NCBI GenBank assembly: GCA_964436975.1
Contig: CAYTET010000082.1
Span: 1-6,104, forward strand
Source: CAYTET01 sp964436975
GTDB lineage: Bacteria; Bacillota_I; Bacilli_A; Erysipelotrichales; Erysipelotrichaceae
Direction: 5' to 3'
DNA length: 6,104 nt
Position 1 is the stretch's first letter. Each line of letters starts with the position of its first letter. Of this stretch, positions 5,249 to 6,104 are shown one piece after another. The notes under the pieces are model-generated. The model saw only the letters and a program-made list of their open reading frames with translations. It ran no database searches and was not told the origin of the DNA. The translations under genes were made by a program, and so were the position numbers.

Positions 5249-5259
5249 TGAGCTTTTTT
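5231..5259. terminator. Bidirectional terminator between the membrane protein and kinase genes
   Basis: AAAAAGC (5231-5237) pairs with GCTTTTT (5252-5258), and CATC (5239-5242) with GATG (5247-5250), around a GCCT loop. T6 closes it on the + strand and T5 on the - strand. It overlaps the end of the VTT/DedA-like coding region and lies just past the kinase stop codon, so it serves both convergent genes. Confidence 0.75.
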
Positions 5260-5261
5260 CA

Positions 5262-6065
5262 TTAATGCTTGATGTTCTTCGGCTGGTTTGGTGACTGGCT
5301 GATCAGCTGCTGCATGGTCTTGTAAAGAAGCTGCGGGTCGACCGGCTTGGCCAGATGCTCATTCATCCCGGCTTTCAGGGAGGCCTGCACATCTTCGGCA
5401 AAGGCGTTGGCGCTCATGGCGATTATCGGCACTTTGGCCGCATCGGGCCGGTCAAGGGCCCGGATGGCCGCCGCAGCCTGCAGACCGTCCATTTCCGGCA
5501 TGCGGATGTCCATCAGGACGGCATCAAATTCATTGACCTCTGACCGGGCAAAAAGGTCCACCCCGATCCGGCCGTTTTCAGCCACCGTCGTAATGATGCC
5601 GGCCTTTTCCAGCAGCTTTTCGGAAATCAGACTGTTGACGTGATTGTCCTCGCATAACAAAACATGCCGTCCGGTCAGGCAGAACTGCAGCTGGCCGTTA
5701 TTTCCTTCGCTGGTTGCCGCAAGGGTATACTGGCGGTACTGCGCTTCGGTCAAAGGCGTGACCGGCAGTTCCACGGTAAAGCAGCTGCCCTTGCCGACAG
5801 CACTTTCCGCCTTGATGGTGCCGCCCATCTGCTGGCAGATCTTCTGACAGATCGCCAGTCCCAGACCGGTGCCGCTAGACCGATAGGACTCGGAGTTTTC
5901 TTCCTGGGTAAACGGGGTGAACATGTCTTTGGCGAATTTTTCACTGATGCCTACCCCGTTGTCCCTGACAACATGGCGGCCCCAGGTCTGGCCGTCTTTT
6001 TTATAATGGCTGAAACTGTAAACCACCCGGCCGCCCTTGGGCGTATATTTAAGAGTCTTCATCAA
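5262..6065 (-). pseudogene. Hybrid sensor histidine kinase, C-terminal remnant (HATPase_c and receiver)
   Basis: The open part encodes about 267 residues. It begins inside the kinase N box (KTLKYTPKGG), continues with the G1 box DNGVGI (35-40), F box MFTPF (48-52) and G2 box GTGLGLAI (65-72), then a receiver domain at about 133-255. The receiver keeps all key residues: acidic pair E139-D140, phospho-acceptor D186 in LMDIRMPEMDG, S218/S219 region MSANAF, and K240 in KPVD. The sensor, the dimerisation/His domain and most of the N box are missing. In the same frame upstream there are TAA codons at 6092-6090 and 6083-6081. The bases corresponding to the N-box asparagine pair encode H and K (HFLMKTLKYTP). 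The last 40 bases are AT-rich, unlike the gene. I therefore call it a broken hybrid kinase. A translated remnant starting at TTG 6065 or ATG 6062 cannot be excluded, nor can a lesion just upstream of the window edge. Confidence 0.6.
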
Positions 6066-6104
6066 GAAGTGTGGGCAAATTTAATAGTTTTATAAGGTAA
6101 CTGC

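Noticed and set aside
5347..6095. + strand open frames opposite the kinase fragment
   Set aside because: They are antisense to recognisable HATPase_c and receiver motifs and have no features of their own.

Overview
The window suggests a member of the Bacillota (low-GC Gram-positive lineage), perhaps a gut-associated clostridial or erysipelotrichial species. The evidence is AGGAGG-type ribosome binding sites, TGnTATAAT-like extended -10 promoters, U-tract terminators and hybrid-kinase style. GC content is moderate. I cannot name the genus.

Layout, left to right. Bases 1-292 hold no convincing gene, but they carry a strong extended -10 promoter (156-164) and a foldable leader of about 120 nt. 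These serve a membrane-anchored HEXXH zinc-peptidase-like protein on the + strand (293-1354). A bidirectional terminator (1369-1420) separates it from a convergent - strand operon running from about 4540 down to 1458. Read in the direction of transcription, the operon has two small peptide genes (4514-4401, 37 aa; 4382-4242, 46 aa), then a hairpin with a U-rich tail and a good internal promoter, then tldD (4162-2741) and tldE/pmbA (2741-1458). The last two are coupled through a TAATG overlap. Divergent from this operon, across a short intergenic region with a perfect 6+6 bp dyad, is a TVP38/TMEM64 (VTT/DedA-like) membrane protein on the + strand (4646-5248). After a second bidirectional terminator, the - strand carries the C-terminal part of a hybrid sensor histidine kinase (5262-6065). 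Its reading frame is broken at the N box.

The main discovery candidate is the four-gene operon. The two small ORFs have unrelated N-termini, one lysine-rich and one acidic and tyrosine-rich. Both end in the identical 11 residues DSRAFILWLAH. The four nucleotide differences between the two 33-nt copies are all synonymous, so selection appears to act on the peptide. TldD/TldE is known as a heterodimeric metalloprotease that processes unstructured peptides, including the leader of microcin B17. Twin peptides immediately upstream of tldD-tldE therefore look like dedicated substrates: a minimal TldD/E-processed peptide system, RiPP-like or signalling, with no modification enzyme or exporter visible in the window. 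The extracytoplasmic HEXXH protein and the membrane protein could take part, but only their position suggests it.
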